Positions 1 through 5,149 of a stretch of DNA of 5,191 bases are shown piece by piece. The first letter of the stretch is position 1. Each line of letters begins with the position of its first letter. The stretch comes from Planctomycetota bacterium (GTDB lineage: Bacteria; Planctomycetota; Brocadiia; JAJRTI01): NCBI GenBank assembly GCA_024278415.1, contig JAJRTI010000124.1, positions 1 through 5,191 on the forward strand, written 5' to 3'. The notes below the pieces were generated by a model. That model was not told the DNA's origin. It saw only the letters and a list, made by a program, of their open reading frames with translations, and did no database searches. Made by a program: the position numbers and the translations under genes.

Positions 1-104
1 GAACGCTTTCAGCGTTCCTTGGCCCGGCGCCGACGCGGACCCAGCGCGGCGCCGCGCAGGGCGCGGCTTGCACTGGGCTATGTTGTGGCAGCCCTTCGGG
101 CTGC
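1..104. repeat. REP-like hairpin module, apparently truncated by the window edge
   Basis: Three inverted repeats follow one another. The first (1-17) has 7-bp arms GAACGCT/AGCGTTC around a TTC triloop. The second (40-77) has outer arms CCCAG/CTGGG enclosing the perfect palindrome CGCGGCGCCGCG (45-56). The third (88-104) has 7-bp arms GCAGCCC/GGGCTGC, also around TTC. Read on the minus strand the order is hairpin, linker containing ACATAG, CCCAG...CTGGG hairpin, 22-nt spacer, GAA-loop hairpin. That is the same order as each half of the hairpin cluster at 4839-5044, where the linker is ACATACCAG. I therefore call it a diverged partial copy of that element. It lies downstream of the PHP gene. 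The hairpins are directly visible; the family assignment is inference. Confidence 0.6.
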
Positions 105-231
105 GGTGTCCGCGATGGGTTGCACGCAGGCGAAGAGTCGGAACATTCGTTGTGAACCTGCCTGAATCAACTTCGAAACTCCAGAATGCAACGCGTTCGG
201 ATACGTATAATCAGACCTACACCCATAGCTT
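105..231. other. Short intergenic stretch without recognised features
   Basis: This stretch lies between the hairpin module and the stop codon of the PHP gene. A TATAAT hexamer occurs at 206-211 on the plus strand, but no -35 element stands at the right distance and transcription from it would run antisense into the PHP gene. No T-rich terminator is visible for the PHP gene. Confidence 0.4.
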
Positions 232-993
232 TCAAGTCAGTGGGGGGGCGCACCCCCTGAGCGCGCGGCGCTGCTCGATGAATGCGTCCACGGCCGCATC
301 GTTGCGGTTCATGAACACTTCGTCCCCGTCCACCTTCATCCGCACCAGCAGCTCCTCGATCAGGTCGTTTTCGCCGATCTCGTGGAAGGTGTGGCCGTCC
401 GAATTCTCCAGCAGCATGGCCCCCCTGTCGTGGGCCATGCGGATCATGCGCTCGAGTTGCGCCACGTCCGTCTTCTCCACGCGGAGGTTCGTGTTGTTCA
501 CTTCGAGCGCAAACCCATACTCAAGCGCGAGGTCGATCAGCCCGCCCAAGTCGAAGGGGAAGGGCGCGATGCACGGATGGGTCAGGATGTCCAACGGGCT
601 GCGCTTGAGGTAGTTGGCCAGCGCACGCGTGTTCGCTTCGGGCGACTTGTGCGCCGCGAGGTCCTTCGCGGGCGCGTGCAGGCCTGCGCTCACGAGGTCG
701 AACCGCGAACTGCGGCTCTCCGGAAAATCGCTGCCGCCGTCGATGTCGAGGATGTTCACCTCGACACCCATGAGCACGGACACGACCGCGCCGGACGCGC
801 TTGGGACATGCCGCGGCGTGCGCCGCTTGTCGCCAGGCACGCCAAACGCAGCCACCCCGCCGGACGCGCTGCCATGGTCGCAAATGTTGACCATGCGCAC
901 GCCTTTGCGCGCCGCGATCTCAACAATCTCGAGAAACGTGTGCAGACCGCAATTCGAGCGGATCGAATGCACGTGAAGATCATTCCGAATCAT
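232..993 (-). CDS. PHP-domain metal-dependent phosphoesterase, YcdX-like (253 aa)
   Basis: Seen: a complete PHP fold signature in the expected order. It comprises DLHVHS (H7, H9), CDHG (D39, H40), GVEVN (E78), SAGLH (H106), LTHP (H139), LEVNN (E164) and SDGH (D199, H201). Length and motif spacing match the YcdX branch of PHP proteins (E. coli YcdX is about 245 aa), cytoplasmic trinuclear-zinc hydrolases with phosphatase activity. No signal peptide or added domain is visible. Known of the family: these His/Asp/Glu residues bind the metals. Inference: a cytoplasmic phosphoesterase of unknown substrate. One ligand differs: the position equivalent to H15 of YcdX is Cys15. I chose the ATG at 991-993 because DLHVHS begins four residues later. 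An in-frame ATG 96 bp upstream would only translate heptad repeat DNA. No strong Shine-Dalgarno is present (only GAG, 8 nt upstream). A GC hairpin (GGGGG/CCCCC, 244-257) sits inside the last codons, without a T-run. Confidence 0.88.
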   Translation of the reverse strand: MIRNDLHVHSIRSNCGLHTFLEIVEIAARKGVRMVNICDHGSASGGVAAFGVPGDKRRTPRHVPSASGAVVSVLMGVEVNILDIDGGSDFPESRSSRFDLVSAGLHAPAKDLAAHKSPEANTRALANYLKRSPLDILTHPCIAPFPFDLGGLIDLALEYGFALEVNNTNLRVEKTDVAQLERMIRMAHDRGAMLLENSDGHTFHEIGENDLIEELLVRMKVDGDEVFMNRNDAAVDAFIEQRRALRGCAPPLT

Positions 994-1022
994 GCAAGGT
1001 TCTCGGACGGTTAAGGGTAGGG

Positions 1023-1185
1023 GTGAAGCGTGAAGCGTAAAGCGTAAAGCGTAAAGCGTAAAACGTAAAGGGAGTTGCCCGCTCGTCACGCAATAGGCAA
1101 TACGACCGCATACTGCGTATTCCGTATTGCAGAAATGCCTCGCTCCGTCTCTTACGTTTTACGCTTTACGCTTTACGCTTTACGC
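1023..1185. repeat. Heptad tandem-repeat inverted element
   Basis: The left arm (1023-1071) is seven tandem 7-mers: GTGAAGC twice, GTAAAGC three times, GTAAAAC, GTAAAGG. The right arm (1151-1185) is about five units of the reverse complement: CTTAC, GTTTTAC, GCTTTAC three times, then GC. Bases 1036-1070 pair with 1151-1185 apart from one missing T, and the odd GTAAAAC unit is matched at the mirror position. The ~80-bp interior holds a second imperfect inverted repeat (GCAATAGGCAATACG, 1090-1104; CGTATTCCGTATTGC, 1116-1130) made of related units. The element fills most of the gap between the two minus-strand genes. Its right arm ends 2 bp from the DUF4838 stop codon, so it would fold at the 3' end of that mRNA. 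Heptanucleotide tandem repeats (STRRs) are known from filamentous cyanobacteria; kinship is not claimed. Confidence 0.85.
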
Positions 1186-1187
1186 AC

Positions 1188-4175
1188 TCACTTCACCCGC
1201 AACAACTCGAACTTGTCGACGTAGACGGCGGAGATGGCCGACTGCTTGCCGCCCTTCTTGTCGAAGCGGCCGGGGCCGACCCAGATGTACTGGCTGGCGT
1301 CCGGCGTCCAGGTCGCCACGTCGTACCACTGATACCCATCCTTGACCGCAGCCGTCTTGGGCGCGATCTGGCCCCAGCTCTTCTTGCGGCCGTAGTCGTA
1401 CACTCCGGCCCAGAACGCCTCGCCCTCGCGCGGGGTCTTCTCCACGCGAATACGCATGCGGACCTTGTACTTCGCTCCGGGTTCGAACATGCCCGTGTCG
1501 AGCCGCCATTGGAGGCACCACTCGTAGTGCGTGCCGAACAGCTTTACCGCCTGGCCGTCGTCCGCGAGCGGGTCGGCCACGAACTCGCCCCACACGCCGG
1601 GGCGGCCCAGGCGCATCAAACACTCTTCCACGACTAGCCGGCCGGCCCGGTGCTCCTTGGCCACGTCGAGCTTCGGCACGTCCGCGACCTTATCGACGGG
1701 CGTCACGCGGACTGAGAACGTCTTGCTCGCGCGGCCCGGCAGGGTTTGGCCGGCCAGCACCGCGACCAGCCGCGCGGTCTTGGCGCGTGCGTCGCACCAG
1801 AGAATCACTCGCTCCACACCCGTATCGGGCAACTTCACGCGCATGCCTCGGCCGGTTGCGGCCGACGCGATCAGGACTTCGCCCGAGGCGAGCAGCTCCT
1901 TGGGGAGCGTGCGCGTCATGAACGTCTGGTCCGCCGGCACGGTCAACTCCACCCAGTCGCCGCTTGGGCCGCGCGCCACCACGCCCGCGACGTCGCCCAG
2001 GTCGAGAGCGACGCGCAGCACGCCGCGCAGGGGTTGTTCCTCGGCGCGGAGGCTGGCCACGGTCGTGGCCATGGTGAGTCCGCCATCCACGACCTTCAGC
2101 GAGCGGGCCACGTTGTAGCGGCCCCGTGTGTGGCGGGTGAGCGCGATCTCCGCGCCCTGGGCCTTTTTGAGCAGGTACTGCGTCGGGTCGGTGTCGGTCA
2201 GCGATCTGGGATTGATCGCCAACTCGATGCCGCCCGCGTTGGGGTCGACGAAGTTGGGGCCGTCGCCCCGCTGGAGACACACCACGCGGCCGCCGAGTTG
2301 CGGCACGACTCCCACGGCCAGATCGCCTGCCCTCGCCACGACTGGCTTGAAGCCCTCGGTCCGGCTCTGGATCAGTGCCATGAACCGGCGATGGCGGTCT
2401 AGGCTTTCCGTCGTTCGGCTGATCTTGCCCTCCTTGAGGCGCGCCAACAACTCGCGGGCGAGGGCCTGGTATTCGGGATCGACGCCCACGGGCCGGATCA
2501 TGCCGCCGATCCACTTCTGCTTCACGTTCATGTGCGGCCAGCGCTGGAGCTTGGCGTAGATGACCGGGATCGCGCTCATGCGCACGTTGTAGCTGTATTG
2601 CGGATCGTTCGCAGTCAGGCGCTCGGCCTCGGCCCAGAGTTGGGTCGCGCGGTCGAAGAACGCATCGGTGTACCACTTGGCCTTCATGGATGCGAAGCAG
2701 CGCAGCACGTATTTGTCCGGCTTGCTCAGCGCCTGAAGCTCGTCGAAGTACTGGCGCACGACCTTCGCGGCGGGGCCGTAGTAGCCATTGAAGAAGTCGT
2801 CGTACAGCGCTTCGATGTCTTGGTCCGGGTTCCACAGCAGCTTCGCCAAGATCCATGCGCGCAGCTCCGCGAACTCCGCGTGGGGAGTTTGGTAGGCGCC
2901 CTGCTCGAACAGCCCCACCACGCCGTTGTCGCGGAAGAACTTGGCGTTGCCTTGGAGGCAGTTGAAGTTGGGGTGGGGGCCGATGTAGTGGAGGAAGTTG
3001 GTCGTGTAGTCCCAGACGTAAAGCTTGTCCGTGATCGCGGCCCAGCCCCTCATGTCCTGCACGAACTTCACGTTCTGCGCGTACGGGCTCTTGTCGAGCG
3101 GCTGGGAGAAGTCGCACTCGATCGTGCACAGGCGCGGCACCACGTTGTGCCGCGGCTTGACGTGCTTGGGCGGCGTGCGCGTGTACTGATACGCGAGCGT
3201 CTCGATCCAGACGTTGGGGAACTCCTTCTCCACGGCCTCAGCCACTTGGTTCACAAAGTGGATCAGCGTGCCGGCATGGGAGCCCTCGCGGTCGTCCATG
3301 GCCTTGCACTTGGGGCAGGTGCAGTATCCGCGCCAGTCGTTCTGGCTGACACTGAAGAGCTTTGCGGTCGGGTCGGAGCGGATTTTGGCGAGCACGCGCT
3401 CGGTCATGATGCGCACCACGTTGGGGTTGGTGAGGCAGAGCTGCGTGTGATCCGCCCGGCGCTTGCCATTGATCTCGCTGTAGTACTCGGGGTGGTCCTT
3501 GAAGAACTCGCTCGGCGGCATGAGGCGGAAGAAGGTGTGCACAAACAAGCCCGCGCCGAAGCGAATCTTGCCCCCGTGCTTCTCCGTCAGTTGCATGCGG
3601 TTGCCGTTCACCTTGCAGCGCGCCGCAAAGTCGCCGTCGAACATGCCCCACCAAAACGGCTCGCGCATGACGAACGCCGGCCGCTGCGTCTCGTTCAGAT
3701 CGGGGATCGCCCACGTCTTGCGCTTCGGGATGACGCTGAAGAACTTCGCGTACCAGCGGCAGCCGCCGTATTTCTCCAGCAACTCGTACACGCCGTAGAG
3801 CGTGCCGCGTGTCTTGCTTGTGCTGAGGATGACTAGATGGCCATTGCCCGTCATGAGCGTGAACCCATCCTCGCCCAGGTCCGCCATCTCCATCTTGTAG
3901 CCCAGCGCGTCGTCCGTGTATTGCGTGCGGCCCAAGAGGATCGCCTTGGCCGGGAAGGGCTCAGCGTCCGTCCTGATCGGCAGCACCGCGCCGGTCATCT
4001 GCTTGATAAACGATTGCAACTCTTCGGCCGCGTACACCTGCGACGGCGAGCTGGCCGCCGGGCGCACAATGACGTAGTCGGAGCGGCCATTGTCGACCAG
4101 CGTGAGGCCGGCCGCGTGCGCGGCAAAGGTCGATGCGAGGGCAATGGCGAGCGATGCGAGGAGGCGGCGGGGCAT
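1188..4175 (-). CDS. Secreted DUF4838-domain protein, probable polysaccharide-active enzyme (995 aa)
   Basis: Seen: an N-terminal signal peptide (residues 1-22, basic MPRR, hydrophobic LLASLAIALAS, cleavage near AHA-AG). Residues ~24-140 carry YAAEELQSFIKQMTGAVLPI, the look of the small alpha/beta domain that precedes the barrel in GH20 and GH67 glycosidases. Residues ~195-470 match the DUF4838 pattern, including SQNDWRGYC, a CxCxxC cluster (C285, C287, C290), EGSHAGTLIHFVNQV and TLAYQYTRTPP. Residues ~470-605 are helical. Residues ~610-830 look like a beta-sandwich with a mutarotase-like start (VPQLGGRVVCL). Residues ~846-995 resemble a carbohydrate-binding jelly roll. Inference: an exported glycan-binding or glycan-cleaving protein; the substrate and the catalytic residues cannot be assigned. 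I chose the ATG at 4173-4175 over one 36 bp upstream because it begins the signal peptide directly and has GGGAG (4184-4188) 8 nt upstream. Stop is TGA. A promoter is visible upstream. Confidence 0.88.
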   Translation of the reverse strand: MPRRLLASLAIALASTFAAHAAGLTLVDNGRSDYVIVRPAASSPSQVYAAEELQSFIKQMTGAVLPIRTDAEPFPAKAILLGRTQYTDDALGYKMEMADLGEDGFTLMTGNGHLVILSTSKTRGTLYGVYELLEKYGGCRWYAKFFSVIPKRKTWAIPDLNETQRPAFVMREPFWWGMFDGDFAARCKVNGNRMQLTEKHGGKIRFGAGLFVHTFFRLMPPSEFFKDHPEYYSEINGKRRADHTQLCLTNPNVVRIMTERVLAKIRSDPTAKLFSVSQNDWRGYCTCPKCKAMDDREGSHAGTLIHFVNQVAEAVEKEFPNVWIETLAYQYTRTPPKHVKPRHNVVPRLCTIECDFSQPLDKSPYAQNVKFVQDMRGWAAITDKLYVWDYTTNFLHYIGPHPNFNCLQGNAKFFRDNGVVGLFEQGAYQTPHAEFAELRAWILAKLLWNPDQDIEALYDDFFNGYYGPAAKVVRQYFDELQALSKPDKYVLRCFASMKAKWYTDAFFDRATQLWAEAERLTANDPQYSYNVRMSAIPVIYAKLQRWPHMNVKQKWIGGMIRPVGVDPEYQALARELLARLKEGKISRTTESLDRHRRFMALIQSRTEGFKPVVARAGDLAVGVVPQLGGRVVCLQRGDGPNFVDPNAGGIELAINPRSLTDTDPTQYLLKKAQGAEIALTRHTRGRYNVARSLKVVDGGLTMATTVASLRAEEQPLRGVLRVALDLGDVAGVVARGPSGDWVELTVPADQTFMTRTLPKELLASGEVLIASAATGRGMRVKLPDTGVERVILWCDARAKTARLVAVLAGQTLPGRASKTFSVRVTPVDKVADVPKLDVAKEHRAGRLVVEECLMRLGRPGVWGEFVADPLADDGQAVKLFGTHYEWCLQWRLDTGMFEPGAKYKVRMRIRVEKTPREGEAFWAGVYDYGRKKSWGQIAPKTAAVKDGYQWYDVATWTPDASQYIWVGPGRFDKKGGKQSAISAVYVDKFELLRVK

Positions 4176-4183
4176 GATGTGAA

Positions 4184-4188
4184 CTCCC
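4184..4188 (-). promoter_or_regulatory. Ribosome binding site of the DUF4838 gene
   Basis: The minus strand reads GGGAG, a good match to the Shine-Dalgarno core, with 8 nt to the ATG at 4175. It lies between the two candidate ATGs and so decides in favour of the downstream one, which also opens the signal peptide. Confidence 0.7.
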
Positions 4189-4225
4189 AAAAGAGGGCGA
4201 CGTGAAACCACGCGCAGCGCCCCGG

Positions 4226-4254
4226 AAGGTAGGCGACCACGGCGAGGATGTCAA
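4226..4254 (-). promoter_or_regulatory. Sigma70-type promoter for the DUF4838 gene
   Basis: On the minus strand TTGACA (4254-4249) is a perfect -35 element, followed by a 17-bp spacer and TACCTT (4231-4226) as a weaker -10. Transcription would start near 4219 and give a leader of about 44 nt that includes the GGGAG ribosome binding site. The -35 box stands 11 bp from the left arm of the 33-bp inverted repeat. Confidence 0.6.
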
Positions 4255-4265
4255 GCGAGGCAGGA

Positions 4266-4339
4266 CATGATTTCCCCCATGCGCCGCCTATCGTGCTCAC
4301 ATCAGGGAGCACGATAGGCGGCGCATGGGGGAAATCATG
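4266..4339. repeat. Perfect 33-bp inverted repeat between divergent promoters
   Basis: The arms are 4266-4298 (starting CATGATTTCCCCCATG, ending TCGTGCTC) and 4307-4339 (the exact reverse complement). The 8-nt spacer ACATCAGG occupies 4299-4306. All 33 pairs are Watson-Crick. No T-run follows either arm, so it is not a classical terminator. It lies outside both predicted transcripts and therefore more likely acts as DNA (cruciform, protein site, or mobile-element remnant). No target-site duplication is evident at its edges. An inversion artefact of sequencing or assembly is the main alternative. Confidence 0.95.
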
Positions 4340-4350
4340 AAACCGAACGC

Positions 4351-4379
4351 TTGACAATCGGTCCATGTCCAGCTATACT
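4351..4379 (+). promoter_or_regulatory. Sigma70-type promoter for tRNA-Asp
   Basis: TTGACA (4351-4356) and TATACT (4374-4379) are separated by the ideal 17 bp. The expected transcription start is near 4386, about 8 nt before the mature tRNA, as expected for a strong stand-alone tRNA promoter. The -35 box stands 11 bp from the right arm of the 33-bp inverted repeat. Confidence 0.85.
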
Positions 4380-4393
4380 ACCATCTTGCTCTT

Positions 4394-4471
4394 GGGGCCG
4401 TAGCTCAATCTGGTTAGAGTCCCAGACTGTCGATCTGGTGGTTGCGGGTTCGAGTCCCGTCGGCCTCGCCA
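4394..4471 (+). tRNA. tRNA-Asp (anticodon GTC)
   Basis: All four arms fold. The acceptor stem is GGGGCCG with CGGCCTC (one G-T pair). The D stem is GCTC with GAGT. The anticodon stem is CCAGA with TCTGG, around loop CTGTCGA, with anticodon GTC at 4429-4431. The T stem is GCGGG with CCCGT, around loop TTCGAGT. The variable loop is 5 nt. The discriminator base is G (4468), the identity base expected for tRNA-Asp, and CCA is encoded (4469-4471). The end pairs of the D and T stems are G-T wobbles, which should be tolerated. It is a monocistronic unit with its own promoter and terminator. I found no duplicated 3' tRNA fragment in the window that would mark an integrated element. Confidence 0.97.
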
Positions 4472-4479
4472 TTGCGAAG

Positions 4480-4520
4480 AAGCCCGATATGCCCAAATTT
4501 GTGGCATATCGGGCTTTTTT
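4480..4520 (+). terminator. Intrinsic terminator of the tRNA-Asp transcript
   Basis: A 14-bp perfect stem (AAGCCCGATATGCC, 4480-4493, with its complement 4503-4516) closes a 9-nt loop. It runs into six T residues (4515-4520). It begins 8 nt after the CCA end, a textbook Rho-independent terminator. Confidence 0.93.
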
Positions 4521-4559
4521 CTTGGGGCTTTACAAGGCGGGCTTCGCCCGCAACCCAAG
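4521..4559. repeat. Nested hairpin after the tRNA terminator
   Basis: Outer arms CTTGGG (4521-4526) and CCCAAG (4554-4559) enclose an inner 6-bp hairpin, GCGGGC and GCCCGC (4537-4551), around a TTC triloop (GAA on the minus strand). The inner hairpin has the triloop geometry of the REP-like hairpins at both ends of the window. It could be a back-up terminator stem or an isolated member of that family. Confidence 0.6.
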
Positions 4560-4620
4560 GCCACTGACCGCCATGGATCAGAGGCAAGACGTGGCGTGTG
4601 GAGTGCAGGTGCGCTGTTCC

Positions 4621-4673
4621 GTATTGCGTATTCGGATCGCGATCCGAGATACGCAATACGCAATACGCAATAC
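4621..4673. repeat. Heptad palindrome (ATACGCA units)
   Basis: The perfect 16-bp palindrome TCGGATCGCGATCCGA (4632-4647) is flanked by GTATTGCGTAT (4621-4631) and its complement ATACGCAATAC (4649-4659), with one unpaired G at 4648. The right arm continues as tandem 7-mers: ATACGCA three times plus ATAC (4649-4673). The units are related to those in the interior of the element at 1023-1185 and share the TACGC core with its arms. Confidence 0.8.
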
Positions 4674-4706
4674 CTTGCCAAGAGTGCACGCACACCGTGC
4701 AACTTC

Positions 4707-4731
4707 TTGGTTCCTCGCTGTTTCGTGTGGG
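4707..4731 (+). repeat. Left member of a 25-bp inverted pair
   Basis: This stretch begins TTGGTTCC and ends GTGTGGG. It matches the reverse complement of 5125-5149 at 23 of 25 positions. Together the two copies bracket the REP-like cluster. Confidence 0.6.
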
Positions 4732-4838
4732 TGGCGCCTATCCCGGAGCTTGTCCTGCTCATCAACGCATGGGCCTTGGCCGCGCGGTAGGGCACTGGAT
4801 GACAGTTGTCAAATGGCGTTGGCGCAAGCGGCCACTCA

Positions 4839-5044
4839 CCCCAACGGGGCGTGACATACCAGCCCGGGGCGCAGCCCCGGGAAAACGTCGACAACCCCGC
4901 TCCGCAAGCCCTGAAAGGGCGAGACATGGACAACCCACCGCGTGGGTCATGAGATGTCACGCCCTTTCAGGGCTCAGAGCTACTGATGGCGGACCGCAAC
5001 CCAGGGCTTCACCCTGGGCTGGTATGTGTGGCCCTTTCAGGGCC
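4839..5044. repeat. Mirror-symmetric REP-like hairpin cluster
   Basis: Six small hairpins are visible: CCCC/GGGG (4839-4849, loop AAC); CCCGGGGC/GCCCCGGG (4863-4881, loop GCA); GCCCT/AGGGC (4908-4920, loop GAA); ACCCAC/GTGGGT (4933-4947, loop CGC); GCCCT/AGGGC (4961-4973, loop TTC); and CCCAGGG/CCCTGGG (5000-5018). A last one, GGCCCT/AGGGCC (5030-5044, loop TTC), mirrors the first. Blocks pair in inverted orientation about one axis near 4940.5: 4854-4883 with 4998-5027 (shared ACATACCAG linker), 4908-4927 with 4954-4973 (19 of 20 bases), and 4839-4850 with 5031-5042. REP and BIME elements of other bacteria are built similarly and are moved by RAYT transposases. No such gene is in this window. 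Confidence 0.8.
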
Positions 5045-5124
5045 GACGCCATGTCCCAGCTAGTCACACCAGTACGCCGTGCTTCGCATCCTGCGACCCG
5101 CCGGCGAGCCGTATCGCCATTCAG

Positions 5125-5149
5125 CCCACACCAAACAGCGAAGAACCAA
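5125..5149 (-). repeat. Right member of a 25-bp inverted pair
   Basis: This is the inverted copy of 4707-4731, with two mismatches. It is followed at once by a weak hairpin (AAGAA 5141-5145, TTCTT 5151-5155) and a T-run, which could act as a poor plus-strand terminator. Confidence 0.6.

Noticed and set aside
206..211. TATAAT hexamer on the plus strand
   Set aside because: No -35 element lies at the proper spacing, and it would drive transcription antisense to the PHP gene.
2532..3836. A 434-codon plus-strand open frame inside the DUF4838 gene
   Set aside because: It is antisense to a well-supported gene, rich in Arg, Val, Leu and Ala as expected for a GC-rich shadow frame, and shows no domain signature.
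4254..4354. Two 5-codon mini-ORFs (MKPNA and MSCLA) starting at the palindrome edges, each preceded by GGGGG
   Set aside because: Both start inside the palindrome, upstream of the mapped promoters, so no transcript is predicted to carry them. The symmetry of the palindrome and the shared CGCTTGACA produce them automatically.
4373..4960. A 195-codon minus-strand open frame across the tRNA region
   Set aside because: It includes GRRDSNPQPPDRQS, the familiar antisense translation of a tRNA, plus translated heptad and hairpin repeats. The 93-codon frame with DGTRTRNHQ has the same origin.
4839..5044. Repeated hairpins considered as a CRISPR array
   Set aside because: Copies alternate in orientation, the spacing is not that of repeat-spacer units, and no cas gene is present.
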